Shown one piece after another: positions 1 through 9,082 of a stretch of 64,000 nucleotides of DNA. A model generated the notes under the pieces. The model was not told the origin of the DNA. It did no database searches and was given only the letters and a program-made list of their open reading frames with translations. The DNA is from Serratia quinivorans (GTDB lineage Bacteria; Pseudomonadota; Gammaproteobacteria; Enterobacterales; Enterobacteriaceae). The number at the start of each line of letters is the position of its first letter. Position 1 is the first letter of the stretch. Position numbers and translations under genes: made by a program. The stretch lies in the NCBI GenBank assembly GCA_900457075.1, contig UGYN01000002.1, positions 3,286,001 to 3,350,000 of the forward strand, given 5' to 3'.

Positions 1-1
1 A

Positions 2-1090
2 CGCAGCGCCGAGGTGATGACGCTGAGCCAGTATCAACCGCTGGGGGTGATCGCGGCGATTACGCCGTGGAACTCGCCGATTGCCAGTGAAATGCAAAAG
101 GTGGCCCCGGCGCTGGCGGCGGGCAATGCGGTGATCCTCAAACCGGCCGAAGCCACGCCGCTGATGGCGCTAAAACTGGCGGAGCTGTTTGAACAGGCAG
201 GGCTGCCTGCCGGGTTGCTCAGCGTGCTGCCGGGCAAAGGTTCGGTGATTGGCGAAGCGCTGGCCCGTCACCCGTTAGTGAAAAAGATTTCCTTTACCGG
301 CGGCACCAACACCGGTCGCCATTTGGCGCACATTGCCGCCGAGAAACTGATCCCCACCTCGCTGGAACTGGGCGGTAAGTCGCCGACCATCGTGCTGGAA
401 GATGCGGATTTGGAACAGGCGGCGCGCGGCATCTGCTATGGCATTTTCAGCTCCGCCGGTCAGGCCTGCATCGCCGGTTCGCGGCTGTTTGTGCATCGTT
501 CTTTGTACCAGCCACTGCTGGCGCGCCTGAGTGAACTGGCGGCCGGATTGCGGGTGGGTAATCCACTGACGCCGGGTGTGCATCTCGGCCCGCTGATTAA
601 CCAAAAGCATCGCCAAAGCGTGGCGGATTACGTAGCGCTGGCGCAGCAGGAAGGCGGGCGGATAGTGATTGGCGGTGAAGCCCCGGCCGATCCGCAACTG
701 GCCGGCGGCAGCTATTACCTGCCGACGATCATCGAAGGGCTGAGCAATAGCGCCCGCGCCTGTCAGGAAGAGATTTTTGGCCCGGTGCTGGTGGTGTTGC
801 CGTTCGACGACGAGCAGCAGTTGATTGAACAGGCCAATGATTCGGTCTACGGGCTGGCAGCCGGTATCTGGAGCCGTGATTTCCCACGGGCTATGGCGCT
901 GGCGGAGCAACTGGAAACCGGCACGGTGTGGATCAATACCTACAAAACATTCTCCATTTCTACGCCTTTCGGCGGTTTTAAAGAGAGCGGTCTGGGCCGC
1001 GAAAAGGGCCTGCACGGCATCAAAGCCTATATGCAGCAAAAAAGCCTGTATCTGGCGCTTAGCCATCAGGTGAATCGCTGGAGCGATTAG
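2..1090 (+). CDS. Aldehyde dehydrogenase (NAD(P)+), 5' end outside window
   Basis: This is the C-terminal three quarters of an aldehyde dehydrogenase, which oxidises an aldehyde to the acid with NAD(P)+. The reading frame is open at the left edge, so about 120 N-terminal residues are missing; the family is usually near 480 residues. Visible family motifs are ITPWNSP of the Rossmann fold, LELGGKSP with the general-base glutamate, SAGQACIAGSR with the catalytic cysteine, and EEIFGPVL. A GTG at 14 could be read as a start, but homology runs upstream of it in the same frame, so it is internal. The next gene begins 46 bp downstream on the same strand and encodes a thiamine-diphosphate enzyme. A 2-oxoacid decarboxylase followed by oxidation of the aldehyde is a plausible pair. 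The substrate cannot be read from the sequence. Confidence 0.93.
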   Translation, partial: RSAEVMTLSQYQPLGVIAAITPWNSPIASEMQKVAPALAAGNAVILKPAEATPLMALKLAELFEQAGLPAGLLSVLPGKGSVIGEALARHPLVKKISFTGGTNTGRHLAHIAAEKLIPTSLELGGKSPTIVLEDADLEQAARGICYGIFSSAGQACIAGSRLFVHRSLYQPLLARLSELAAGLRVGNPLTPGVHLGPLINQKHRQSVADYVALAQQEGGRIVIGGEAPADPQLAGGSYYLPTIIEGLSNSARACQEEIFGPVLVVLPFDDEQQLIEQANDSVYGLAAGIWSRDFPRAMALAEQLETGTVWINTYKTFSISTPFGGFKESGLGREKGLHGIKAYMQQKSLYLALSHQVNRWSD

Positions 1091-1136
1091 TTTTGAGCGA
1101 CGGTGCGTACCCTACAACGAACATATAAGAAGGCTG

Positions 1137-2780
1137 ATGATGAGCGAGAAAATAACGGTTGGCGAGGCGATAGCCCGGACTCTGGAACAGTACGAGGTGT
1201 CGGCGATGTACGGCATCATTTCGATTCATAATCTGCCGATTGCCGATGCGGTGGGGCAGCGCGGCAACATTCGCTTTGTGCCGGCACGCGGTGAGGCGGG
1301 GGCCGTGACCATGGCCGATGCCCACGGCCGTTTCTCCGGTCTGGGCGTGGCCTTGACCAGTACCGGTGCCGGTGCCGGCAATGCGGTCGGTGCGATGATC
1401 GAGGCGATGAACGCCAATACGCCGTTGCTGCACATTACCGGTCAGGTGGAAAAAGCCTGGCTGGATGCCGACGCCGGGTTCATTCATGAAACCCGCGATC
1501 AATTGGGTTTCCTGCGCGCCTGCTCCAAACGCGCGTATCGGGTTAACTCTGCGGAACAGGCGGTGGCAGTGATCCAACGGGCCATTCTCGACGCGCAGAC
1601 GGTGCCTTGCGGTCCGGTGGCGGTAGAGATCCCAATCGATATTCAAAGCAGCCTGGTTTCCAGCGCGGTGCTGAGCCAGCCGGTGATGCCTGCGCCACTG
1701 CCGCCAGCCAGTGACGACGCGGTTGAACGGCTGTATCAGCGGCTGAAACAGGCCAAACGCCCACTGTTATGGCTGGGCGGCGGTGCGCTGGGCTGCGCTG
1801 AGGCGGTGCGCAAACTTGCTGATGCCGGTGTGGCAGTGATCTCCAGCACCCACGGGCGCGGCATTCTGCCTGATAGCCACCCGCGCAGCCTGCGTGCGTT
1901 CCATAATTCGCCGAGTATTGAGGCGATCTTGACGCAGTGCGATCTGACGCTGGTGGCCGGTTCACGCCTGCGCAGCAATGAAACCCGTACCTGGACGCTG
2001 CCGCTGCCGCGCCCATTGGTGCAGATTGATATTGATCCGGCGGCGGCCAATCGCAACTATTTGGCCGACGAACAAATCAACGGCGACTGTGGTGTCTTGC
2101 TTAAAGCACTGGCTGCCCGAGTTAGCCCAGGTGAAAAGGTCAATGCCGAGTGGGATAGCGAAATCGCCCACGCGGTGCAGCAGGCGGAAAGCGCGCTGCG
2201 CCAACAGTCGGGGGAATATGCCAAATTAAACGACGCCATTGCCGCTGCGTTGCCGCAGGATGGGCTGCTGGTGCGTGATATCACCGTCTCCGGCAGCGTT
2301 TGGGGCAGCCGTTTGTTCCGCGCGATTTCGCCGCTGTGTAACATTCACTCGCTGGCCGGGGCGATTGGCATGGGCTTGCCGATGGCGATTGGTACCGCGA
2401 TCGCTAACCCGCAGCGCAAGGTGGTCGGGCTGGTGGGCGACGGCGGGTTGGCGTTAGGCCTGGGCGAGCTGGCGACCATGGCGCAGGAGCAGGCCAATAT
2501 CACTTTGCTGATTATGAACGACGGCGGTTACGGCGTGATGCGTGGCATTCAGGATAAATACTTTGCCGGTCGTCAGTACTATAACGAGCTGCATACTCCG
2601 GCCTTTACTTTGGTGGCCGAAGCTATGGGGCTGAAAGCCTGGAAGGTCGACAGCGCGGCGCAGTTCAGCGGCGTCTTGGCAGAGGCGATTAACTATCCGG
2701 GGCCGTCGGTGGTGGAGGTGGACATGAACAGCATTGGGCCGTTGACCTTCGCCGGGCCACCGCAGAAAACCCTGTACTGA
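1137..2780 (+). CDS. Thiamine diphosphate-dependent enzyme, acetolactate synthase/decarboxylase superfamily
   Basis: A 547-residue protein with the three-domain layout of acetolactate synthase-like and benzoylformate decarboxylase-like enzymes. The N-terminal PYR domain (about 1-170) carries the ARGEAGAV segment with the glutamate that activates the cofactor. A central Rossmann-like domain (about 190-330) has WLGGGALG. The C-terminal PP domain (about 360-547) has GDGGLALGLGEL, ending in NDGGYG, the metal-diphosphate motif. AAGAAGG-like Shine-Dalgarno bases at 1127-1133 precede two tandem ATGs, either of which may be used. It follows an aldehyde dehydrogenase in what looks like one operon, so a 2-oxoacid decarboxylase making an aldehyde is my preferred reading. 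Acetolactate synthase proper is unlikely because no small regulatory subunit gene follows. The exact substrate is unknown. Confidence 0.85.
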   Translation: MMSEKITVGEAIARTLEQYEVSAMYGIISIHNLPIADAVGQRGNIRFVPARGEAGAVTMADAHGRFSGLGVALTSTGAGAGNAVGAMIEAMNANTPLLHITGQVEKAWLDADAGFIHETRDQLGFLRACSKRAYRVNSAEQAVAVIQRAILDAQTVPCGPVAVEIPIDIQSSLVSSAVLSQPVMPAPLPPASDDAVERLYQRLKQAKRPLLWLGGGALGCAEAVRKLADAGVAVISSTHGRGILPDSHPRSLRAFHNSPSIEAILTQCDLTLVAGSRLRSNETRTWTLPLPRPLVQIDIDPAAANRNYLADEQINGDCGVLLKALAARVSPGEKVNAEWDSEIAHAVQQAESALRQQSGEYAKLNDAIAAALPQDGLLVRDITVSGSVWGSRLFRAISPLCNIHSLAGAIGMGLPMAIGTAIANPQRKVVGLVGDGGLALGLGELATMAQEQANITLLIMNDGGYGVMRGIQDKYFAGRQYYNELHTPAFTLVAEAMGLKAWKVDSAAQFSGVLAEAINYPGPSVVEVDMNSIGPLTFAGPPQKTLY

Positions 2781-2791
2781 GTCGTGACAGA

Positions 2792-2826
2792 TTGAACGAC
2801 ACCTTGATCAGTAAGGTGTCGTTCAA
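2792..2826. terminator. Bidirectional hairpin between TPP enzyme and immunity gene
   Basis: A perfect 14-bp inverted repeat (2792-2805 with 2813-2826) with a 7-base loop lies between two convergent genes. There is no long U-run immediately after either arm; on the + strand a T-rich stretch begins about ten bases later. It is probably a shared terminator. Confidence 0.7.
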
Positions 2827-2832
2827 ATGAAG

Positions 2833-3030
2833 TTAGTTTTTATTAAATATTCCCAGGGTGTCGACTATCAGTGAAATGAATACTCGCAGCCCAATAATAG
2901 CAAGAACCAGCGTGATCAAGTCCACGTAGCTGGTCGCCGGTTGTAATATTTTCAATGATGACTTAATGCCAATAAAGTAACAGCCTGGCATCCAGATTAT
3001 GGAAATTAACGAGTATCTTGCTTTATTCAT
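2833..3030 (-). CDS. Putative microcin immunity protein, small two-helix membrane protein
   Basis: A 65-residue protein beginning MNKARYSL. The chosen ATG at 3030 has AAGG about 9-10 bases upstream; a longer in-frame extension would overlap the end of the preceding gene and has no ribosome site. The sequence holds two hydrophobic stretches, about residues 8-20 (ISIIWMPGCYFIGI) and 38-60 (VDLITLVLAIIGLRVFISLIV), separated by a short polar loop, so it is predicted to be an inner-membrane protein. It follows the double-glycine-leader peptide gene by 52 bp on the same strand. That is the usual position of the immunity gene in class II microcin loci, where immunity proteins are tiny membrane proteins. 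I recognise no named family, so the role rests on size, topology and position. It is AT-richer than the flanking genes. Confidence 0.6.
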   Translation of the reverse strand: MNKARYSLISIIWMPGCYFIGIKSSLKILQPATSYVDLITLVLAIIGLRVFISLIVDTLGIFNKN

Positions 3031-3082
3031 AAGTTGACGCCTTAATCGCCCCCATTGAGCGAGGGGCATATACAGAGAAATA

Positions 3083-3427
3083 TTACCAGCGGCATTGCCC
3101 ATTTACGCTATTTGGGGAACGGTTACCCGCTAGTGCATCTCTGTTATTCTTGTTGTTATTTCTAGATGGGCTTTTATCAGGGCAGCTTAGGCTTGCCGTC
3201 GCAGCCCCAGCAGCGGCAAAACCAACCATCGCCCACGGTCCACCGGCCATGCCTGTTAGCGCGCCAGTGATGATGCCAACGCCAACATCATTTGCGCATG
3301 TTTTTGGGGCTCCGCCTCCGTTTCGGCCATTATTTCGACTTCTTCCGCCATTATCGCTACGGTCACCGCCATTATTTCCACGACCACCGGCGATTTGTTC
3401 GAGTAAAGATGAGTCAATGGTTTTCAT
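3083..3427 (-). CDS. Putative class II microcin precursor with double-glycine leader
   Basis: A 114-residue precursor. The start at 3427 is chosen because GGAG lies six bases upstream; the ATG at 3439 and the far-upstream start have none. The first 15 residues, MKTIDSSLLEQIAGG, form a typical double-glycine leader (acidic/hydrophobic pattern, ending GG), as cleaved by C39-peptidase ABC exporters of the CvaB type. The predicted 99-residue mature peptide has a Gly/Asn/Arg-rich segment (about 1-25), a cysteine, a Gly/Ala-rich hydrophobic stretch (about 32-65, ITGALTGMAGG and GFAAAGAATA), a second cysteine, an Asn/Ser-rich tail and a third cysteine near the C terminus (GQCRW). This plan resembles colicin V (microcin V), but I see no close sequence match. 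No exporter, accessory protein or modification gene lies in the window, so export would need genes elsewhere. Confidence 0.65.
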   Translation of the reverse strand: MKTIDSSLLEQIAGGRGNNGGDRSDNGGRSRNNGRNGGGAPKTCANDVGVGIITGALTGMAGGPWAMVGFAAAGAATASLSCPDKSPSRNNNKNNRDALAGNRSPNSVNGQCRW

Positions 3428-3476
3428 AAATAACTCCATTCCATAGTGTTGTTTTATGTCCATAAGGAAACTTAGT

Positions 3477-3503
3477 ATTATATTGTTTCCAGACAACGTT
3501 CAA
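3477..3503 (-). promoter_or_regulatory. Candidate sigma-70 promoter of the microcin gene
   Basis: Read on the minus strand, a perfect TATAAT (3477-3482) is preceded 15 bases upstream by TTGAAC (3498-3503). A start near 3470 would give a leader of about 43 bases before the ATG at 3427. The spacing is two bases shorter than ideal. The surrounding 3428-3650 region is AT-rich and holds no gene. Confidence 0.5.
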
Positions 3504-3654
3504 TGCCACGTAGGTGAATTTTCGTTAAAGATCACAAAAAATAAATGGTTATCATGTGTTGTTGTAAGTTGTTTTGTTTATTTGATTCTATAAGTGGGGT
3601 TGAGTGGCTTTTTTAAAATGGATTTAATAGGAGTGCGCTTTTTATTTTTTTGAA

Positions 3655-3697
3655 AACGGCACCTTAATCAGTGGGAAACCCACTTTTGGGTGCCGTT
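3655..3697 (-). terminator. Candidate terminator downstream of loiP
   Basis: A nested hairpin: AACGGCACC (3655-3663) pairs with GGTGCCGTT (3689-3697), and inside it AGTGGG pairs with CCCACT (3670-3684). It starts 21 bp past the loiP stop and is followed on the minus strand by a short T/A-rich tract. Confidence 0.5.
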
Positions 3698-3717
3698 GCT
3701 CTGTAGGATAATGAAGG

Positions 3718-4470
3718 TTACTTGCCTGCTGCGATGCGGTCGCGAATGTGCTGCGCGCGCGCTTCGGAGGCTGGGTGGTCGTCGAACATGCTGCTTTGAC
3801 GGCCGGCTTCCATTTTCGCCAGTTTTTCAAAGCTGGTGACCAGACCGTTCGGATCGATACCGCGTTGTTTCAGCAGGTCGAACGAGTAGTCATCCGCTTC
3901 GCTTTCCTGTTTCTGCGAGAACTGGGCATTCACCAGTTTCTCGCCCATGTCCGCCAGTTGTGACTGTGACAACGAGCCGATGATGCCGCCGGTTGAGGCC
4001 GCTGCGGTACGCAACGCCACGGTGCCGTAAGCCACCTGCATCGCCTTGCGAGTATGGCCCAGCGCCACGTGGCCCATTTCATGGCCCAGTACGCCTTCCA
4101 CTTCATTATCGGTCATCATGTCCATCAGGCCGCTGTAAACGCGGATACAGCCGTTGGCCATCGCCCAGGCATTCACGTCTTTAGTGACGTAAACCTTGTA
4201 GTTGGCCGGCGTGCCGTTGATATTATCACCCAGCGCCGCGGCGATTTTGTTCAGACGCTTGGCATAGGTGCTGTCAGCCGGCGCGATTTGTGCCTTGCTG
4301 TCCATCTCCGCGCAGGATTTATCACTCAGGGTTTTTACGTCGTTATTGCTCAACGTCGCCGCCTGGAACGCCTGTGCGCCAGACTGCATCAGGGTATCGG
4401 TATTCAGGTTTTGACAGCCGCTTACCAAAGTGGCAATGCTTAATGCAATCAAAGAGGTACGGATCTTCAT
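3718..4470 (-). CDS. loiP: Outer-membrane lipoprotein metalloprotease LoiP (YggG), family M48
   Basis: A 250-residue M48 zinc peptidase. The ATG at 4470 is chosen because AGGAAG lies upstream and the lipoprotein signal follows directly: a charged start, a hydrophobic core and the lipobox LVSGC, so Cys would be lipidated and the protein anchored in the periplasm/outer membrane. The catalytic HEMGH motif sits near residue 133, and the third zinc ligand is the glutamate in QESEADDYS, about 60 residues later. E. coli LoiP (about 252 residues) cleaves Phe-Phe bonds and is linked to low-osmolarity stress. It lies divergently from tktA, the same arrangement as in E. coli, which supports orthology. 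Confidence 0.93.
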   Translation of the reverse strand: MKIRTSLIALSIATLVSGCQNLNTDTLMQSGAQAFQAATLSNNDVKTLSDKSCAEMDSKAQIAPADSTYAKRLNKIAAALGDNINGTPANYKVYVTKDVNAWAMANGCIRVYSGLMDMMTDNEVEGVLGHEMGHVALGHTRKAMQVAYGTVALRTAAASTGGIIGSLSQSQLADMGEKLVNAQFSQKQESEADDYSFDLLKQRGIDPNGLVTSFEKLAKMEAGRQSSMFDDHPASEARAQHIRDRIAAGK

Positions 4471-4708
4471 AAAGCCATCTTCCTGTGATAGTAACAAGGG
4501 GGGAGTGCCATTTTAATTTAGGGAAATCTTGCCGTCTGAGACTAGTGTACGCTGACAATCAGGAAAATAGTGTTATTCCGAAAAAACGACCAATTGTGCT
4601 AATAAGTTGTGAACTCGCTCTCATTTGGCATTAGGGATTGCCGTTTTAATGCTGAGTCTGAGAAAATAGAAAACTTGACTGATTTTTTAATCCGACCTGG
4701 AGTAAAAC

Positions 4709-6703
4709 ATGTCCTCTCGTAAAGAGCTTGCCAACGCCATCCGCGCACTCAGCATGGACGCCGTACAAAAAGCAAATTCCGGCCACCCGGGTGCACCTAT
4801 GGGCATGGCGGACATCGCCGAAGTCCTGTGGCGTGACTACCTGAACCACAACCCGACCAACCCGCACTGGGCTGACCGTGACCGCTTCGTCCTCTCCAAC
4901 GGCCATGGCTCCATGCTGATTTACAGCCTGTTGCACCTCACCGGCTACGACCTGCCGATGAGCGAGCTGGAAAACTTCCGCCAGCTGCACTCCAAAACCC
5001 CGGGCCACCCGGAATACGGCTACACCCCAGGCGTGGAAACCACCACCGGCCCACTGGGTCAGGGTATCGCCAACGCCGTCGGTTTCGCCATTGCCGAACG
5101 CACCCTGGGCGCGCAGTTCAACCGCCCGGGTCATGACATCGTCGACCACCACACCTACGCCTTTATGGGCGACGGCTGCATGATGGAAGGCATCTCCCAC
5201 GAAGTCTGTTCGCTGGCCGGTACCCTCAAGCTCGGCAAACTGACCGCGTTCTACGATGACAACGGCATCTCCATCGACGGTCACGTCGAAGGCTGGTTCA
5301 CCGACAACACCGCCGAGCGCTTTGAAGCCTACGGCTGGCACGTGGTGCGTCACGTTGATGGCCACAACCCGGACGCCATCAAGGCCGCCATTGAAGAAGC
5401 CCGCAAGGTCACCGACAAGCCGTCGCTGCTGATGTGCAAAACCGTGATTGGTTTCGGTTCCCCGAACAAGGCCGGTACCCACGACGTGCACGGTGCTGCG
5501 CTGGGCGCCGCCGAAGTGGCCGCCACCCGCGAAGCGCTGGGCTGGAAATACGCCGCCTTCGAAATCCCGCAGGACATCTATGCCCAGTGGGATGCCAAAG
5601 AAGCCGGCAAGGCCAAAGAAGCGGCCTGGAACGACAAGTTCGCCGCCTACGCGAAAGCCTTCCCGGAACTGGCTGCCGAGTTCAAACGCCGTGTGAACGG
5701 TGAGCTGCCGGCCAACTGGAAAGCCGAAGCCAAAGCCTTCGTGGAAAAACTGCAGGCCAACCCGGCCAATATCGCCAGCCGCAAGGCCTCGCAGAACGCA
5801 CTGGAAACCTTCGGCAAGGTGCTGCCGGAATTCCTCGGCGGCTCCGCTGACCTGGCACCAAGCAACCTGACCATGTGGTCCGGCTCCAAGCCACTCAACG
5901 AAGACCTGGCGGGTAACTACATCCACTACGGCGTGCGCGAGTTCGGCATGACCGCCATCACCAACGGCATCGCGCTGCACGGCGGCTTCCTGCCGTACTC
6001 GGCGACCTTCCTGATGTTCGTGGAATACGCCCGTAATGCGGTGCGTATGGCGGCGCTGATGAAAATCCGCAACGTGTTCGTCTACACCCATGACTCCATC
6101 GGTCTGGGCGAAGACGGCCCGACGCACCAGCCGGTTGAGCAGATGGCCAGCCTGCGCGTGACCCCGAACATGAGCACCTGGCGTCCGTGTGACCAGGTGG
6201 AATCGGCGGTAGCCTGGCAGTACGGCATCGAGCGCAACGACGGCCCGACCACGCTGATTTTCTCACGTCAGAACCTGACCCAGCAGCCGCGTAGCGCAGA
6301 GCAACTGGCCAACGTTTACCGTGGTGGTTATGTGTTGAAAGACTGCGCCGGGACGCCGGACGTCATTCTGATTGCCACCGGTTCGGAAGTGGGTATCACC
6401 GTGGAAGCGGCAGACCAACTGACTGCGGCCGGCCGTAAGGTGCGCGTGGTCTCCATGCCGTCTACCGACGCGTTCGACAAGCAGGATGCGGCGTACCGTG
6501 AATCCGTGCTGCCGGCGGCGGTTAGCGCACGCGTGGCAGTGGAAGCGGGTATCGCGGACTACTGGTACAAGTATGTTGGCCTGAACGGCGCCATCGTGGG
6601 TATGACCACCTTTGGTGAGTCAGCCCCGGCAGAGCAGCTGTTCAAAGAGTTTGGCTTCACCGTGGACAACGTGGTGGCCAAGGCGCAGGCACTGCTGAAA
6701 TAA
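4709..6703 (+). CDS. tktA: Transketolase
   Basis: Transketolase of 664 residues moves two-carbon ketol units between sugar phosphates in the non-oxidative pentose phosphate pathway, using thiamine diphosphate. It would accept the xylulose 5-phosphate made by the sgb genes later in the window and ribose 5-phosphate from RpiA. Motifs seen are [12 protein letters not shown] near residue 25, [12 protein letters not shown], the cofactor motif [12 protein letters not shown] ending at DDNGISIDG, and the pyrimidine-domain region [17 protein letters not shown] lies upstream of the ATG at 4709. Codon use is strongly biased to C-ending codons, as expected for a highly expressed gene. It ends before a strong bidirectional terminator. 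Confidence 0.98.
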   Translation: MSSRKELANAIRALSMDAVQKANSGHPGAPMGMADIAEVLWRDYLNHNPTNPHWADRDRFVLSNGHGSMLIYSLLHLTGYDLPMSELENFRQLHSKTPGHPEYGYTPGVETTTGPLGQGIANAVGFAIAERTLGAQFNRPGHDIVDHHTYAFMGDGCMMEGISHEVCSLAGTLKLGKLTAFYDDNGISIDGHVEGWFTDNTAERFEAYGWHVVRHVDGHNPDAIKAAIEEARKVTDKPSLLMCKTVIGFGSPNKAGTHDVHGAALGAAEVAATREALGWKYAAFEIPQDIYAQWDAKEAGKAKEAAWNDKFAAYAKAFPELAAEFKRRVNGELPANWKAEAKAFVEKLQANPANIASRKASQNALETFGKVLPEFLGGSADLAPSNLTMWSGSKPLNEDLAGNYIHYGVREFGMTAITNGIALHGGFLPYSATFLMFVEYARNAVRMAALMKIRNVFVYTHDSIGLGEDGPTHQPVEQMASLRVTPNMSTWRPCDQVESAVAWQYGIERNDGPTTLIFSRQNLTQQPRSAEQLANVYRGGYVLKDCAGTPDVILIATGSEVGITVEAADQLTAAGRKVRVVSMPSTDAFDKQDAAYRESVLPAAVSARVAVEAGIADYWYKYVGLNGAIVGMTTFGESAPAEQLFKEFGFTVDNVVAKAQALLK

Positions 6704-6723
6704 GCGGTCCTTCGCAAGCTGAT

Positions 6724-6753
6724 AAAAAAACCGGTCATTGACCGGTTTTTTTT
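6724..6753. terminator. Bidirectional rho-independent terminator, tktA/brnQ
   Basis: AAACCGGTCA pairs with TGACCGGTTT around the centre at 6738, flanked by A7 on the left and T8 on the right, so it can stop transcription of both convergent genes. Confidence 0.92.
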
Positions 6754-6756
6754 ATT

Positions 6757-8076
6757 TCAGGCCATCGTCCCGGCGCGGCGCGGTGCGCGCAACCGATCGT
6801 AAACCGCCGCCAGCAACAGCACTAACAGCGTCGGCTGCAACCAAACCAATCCCTGATCCGCCAACGGCAGTTGATCGAACCAGGCCGGCAGCAGGCCGCT
6901 GAAGCTGGAGGCCTTTATTCCGTCGGCGAGGCCAAGCAGCAGACTGGTGGCGATCACCGGTGTGAACACGCGGTTGGCGCTGCGCCAACGGCTCTGGCTA
7001 AAGCTGAGCAATACCAGGGCGATGCACGGAGGATAGATGGCCGTCAGCACCGGAATCGATACGCGGATCAGATTGGCCAGCCCGAGATTGGACACCAGCA
7101 TGGCGAACGCAGCGAGGAGGACCACCAGTGAACGGTAAGACAGCGGCAGATAGCGGGAGAAGAAATCGGCGCAGGCGCAGGTCATGCCCACCGCAGTCAC
7201 CAGACAGGCGATGAACATCAGGATGGCCATAAAGACGCTGCCCAAATCGCCGAAGGTGTGCTGTACATAGGCATGCAGGATTGCCGCGCCGTCTTGCCCG
7301 TCGGCAACCAGGCCGCCGCTGCCGGCGCCCAGCTTGAACATGCAGATATAAACCAGTGTCAGGCCGATGCCGGCAATCAGGCTGGCCCACAGAGTGTAGC
7401 GCATCAACAAACCCCGATCGTTGACGCCGCGCGACCGTGCGGCGGTAACGATAATCGAGCCGAACATCAGCGCCGACAGCGTGTCCATCGTCAGATATCC
7501 CTGCACAAAACCGGTGGAGAACGCCGCGTCCTGATAGCTGCCGCTGGCGAGGATGGGCGCGCCGGCGGGCCAAATCAACGCGGCGACGCCCAGTGCGGCC
7601 AGCGCGAGGATCTTCAGCGGTGCCAGAATATGGCCGACGTTATCCAGCAGCCGCCCGGGGTACAGCGAGATAATCATTGCCAGCGTGAAGAACAGCAGGC
7701 TGTAGATAAACTGCTGCAGGGCGCCGTCGCCGGTAAAAGGCGCGATGCCCAAAGCGAAAGAAACGTTGGCGGTGCGCGGTGTGGCGAACAGCGGGCCGAG
7801 CGCCAGATAGCAGAGGGTAGCCAGCAGCAGGCCGGCCCTGCGGCCGATTGGTGCGGTCAACAGGCTGATGCTGCCGCCGACACGCGCCAGCGCAATCACC
7901 GCGATCACCGGCAGGACGACGGCGGTGACGATAAAGCCTGCGGCGGCCAGCCACAGATGCTCACCGGACTGCAGGCCCACCATTGGCGGGAAAATGATAT
8001 TGCCGGCGCCGACAAACAGGGCGAAGGTCATAAAGCCCAGGGCGATGATGTCTTTGGGAGATAAGCGTGTTGTCAT
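6757..8076 (-). CDS. brnQ: Branched-chain amino acid:cation symporter, BrnQ (LIVCS) family
   Basis: A 439-residue inner-membrane carrier with about 12 hydrophobic segments. The N terminus, with [15 protein letters not shown] followed by [11 protein letters not shown], and later stretches [23 protein letters not shown] [11 protein letters not shown] and [11 protein letters not shown] are nearly identical to E. coli BrnQ, also 439 residues. It would import leucine, isoleucine and valine with a cation. It stands alone, convergent with tktA. E. coli brnQ sits elsewhere, so this may be a relocated copy or a second paralogue. The adjacent relics of an isoleucine-type dioxygenase and an exporter of the EamA family are at least suggestive of a former branched-chain amino acid locus. 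Confidence 0.9.
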   Translation of the reverse strand: MTTRLSPKDIIALGFMTFALFVGAGNIIFPPMVGLQSGEHLWLAAAGFIVTAVVLPVIAVIALARVGGSISLLTAPIGRRAGLLLATLCYLALGPLFATPRTANVSFALGIAPFTGDGALQQFIYSLLFFTLAMIISLYPGRLLDNVGHILAPLKILALAALGVAALIWPAGAPILASGSYQDAAFSTGFVQGYLTMDTLSALMFGSIIVTAARSRGVNDRGLLMRYTLWASLIAGIGLTLVYICMFKLGAGSGGLVADGQDGAAILHAYVQHTFGDLGSVFMAILMFIACLVTAVGMTCACADFFSRYLPLSYRSLVVLLAAFAMLVSNLGLANLIRVSIPVLTAIYPPCIALVLLSFSQSRWRSANRVFTPVIATSLLLGLADGIKASSFSGLLPAWFDQLPLADQGLVWLQPTLLVLLLAAVYDRLRAPRRAGTMA

Positions 8077-8225
8077 AACGGTATTGCTTTGCCTGTGTAC
8101 GATAAAAACAACCTGGCGCCGATAAACTCAAGGGCAGGCGCGATGGGCAAACGGGCACCCATAAAAATTTCGGCATGCAGGATATGATATTTTGCCGAGA
8201 AAAGCCTGAGTTACGCTGCGATGAA

Positions 8226-8735
8226 TCAGCTCAAAGCTGGAAATAAACCGGTTGCCGGGCAGCAGGGAATAAACGGCAACCGGTTGAAAACGGTACAGAC
8301 AAATTTATTGATGTCCTGATTCAACCTGGCGCGCGGGGCTACGCTGACTCCATCGATAATGTAGGCCTTAAAGCGCATTATCGCCTGGAATACCGTGTTT
8401 AACTGCAGGTCGTCGTTGATGCCGCGGAAGTGGCGAATTTGCCCCGAATCATGGCGGATAAAGTCTTCCTCGACCGACAGCACAAAAGGCTGGAATTCCA
8501 GTCTCTCTATGCGGTCATTATCAAAGTTAAAGCAGAAGCGGCCGTTTCTCGATTTGCGAAAGGGCTGCGTGGGATCGTCCGCCAGGTTATTGCTGACCTG
8601 CGTCAGTTTGGTAAAGGCTTCGGGCTGAGCGCCAAGAGTCAATAAAATGTCCTTCATGGTATCACCGGGAATAAACACAGAGCGCTTTTCCTGGTATTCC
8701 TTCTTTATAGCGTCAAGCTGAGATAGCTGTTGCAT
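8226..8735 (-). pseudogene. Truncated 2-oxoglutarate/Fe(II) dioxygenase of the PF10014 (aliphatic amino acid hydroxylase) type
   Basis: A 169-codon frame. Residues from about 55 to 130 look like the N-terminal half of PF10014 dioxygenases such as the Bacillus isoleucine dioxygenase: an aromatic/Arg-rich RKSRNGRFCF stretch, then SGQIRHFRGINDDL and a following RFK segment. In that family the iron-binding HxD and distal His come after this point. Here the frame turns into a proline/cysteine-rich tail (LPFIPCCPATG) with no HxD, and brnQ starts 150 bp downstream. There is no room for the missing ~80-100 residues. I therefore call it a 3'-truncated remnant that cannot be catalytic. The similarity call is from memory and moderate. 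Confidence 0.55.
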
Positions 8736-8771
8736 TGCTCTATTGCCTTTTGGATTAGGATAAGCTGACGG

Positions 8772-8879
8772 TTATAAAACCTTGCTGCCGATCTCTTCGC
8801 AAAAATCGACCCGCAATTTATACGCCGGCTTTAATGCCTTCTCGTTATATTCCACAGAGATGATTTCGCCGATGCGCAT
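8772..8879 (-). pseudogene. Remnant of a CsaA/YgjH-type tRNA-binding-domain protein
   Basis: A 35-codon stretch MRIGEIISVEYNEKALKPAY continuing to KLRVDFCEEIGSKVL then stop. The preceding in-frame residues LD complete the LDMRIGEI signature, so homology begins before the only ATG. CsaA-like proteins are near 110 residues and start like this, with LDIRVGxI and then KLxIDFGxEIG; here the protein stops right after EIG. It ends 36 bp before the truncated dioxygenase on the same strand, suggesting both decayed together. The 8880-9082 stretch beyond it is AT-rich and divergent towards the EamA gene. Confidence 0.5.
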
Positions 8880-9082
8880 ATCCAGCCTTAAGTATGAAGG
8901 GTATAAATAAAAATGAATTATAAGGCGGGTTAATTATATGGTTTTCGATTTAATTATTAGCGTATCGGGCATGTTTTGTTTTTATCGAGGTCAATATTCG
9001 TGAGGTAAAATCTATTAAGCTAATGTTAAATTAGTTAGTATGCTTCGTAGTGAACCACCAACAGCATTATTCAGGTATTTTT

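Noticed and set aside
3530..3570. Fur- or CRP-like box upstream of the microcin gene
   Set aside because: TTATCATG and ATCACA fragments occur, but neither gives a two-half-site match above what AT-rich sequence offers by chance.
4646..6127. A 493-codon open frame antisense to tktA
   Set aside because: It results from the strong C-ending codon bias of tktA. No ribosome site or recognisable protein.
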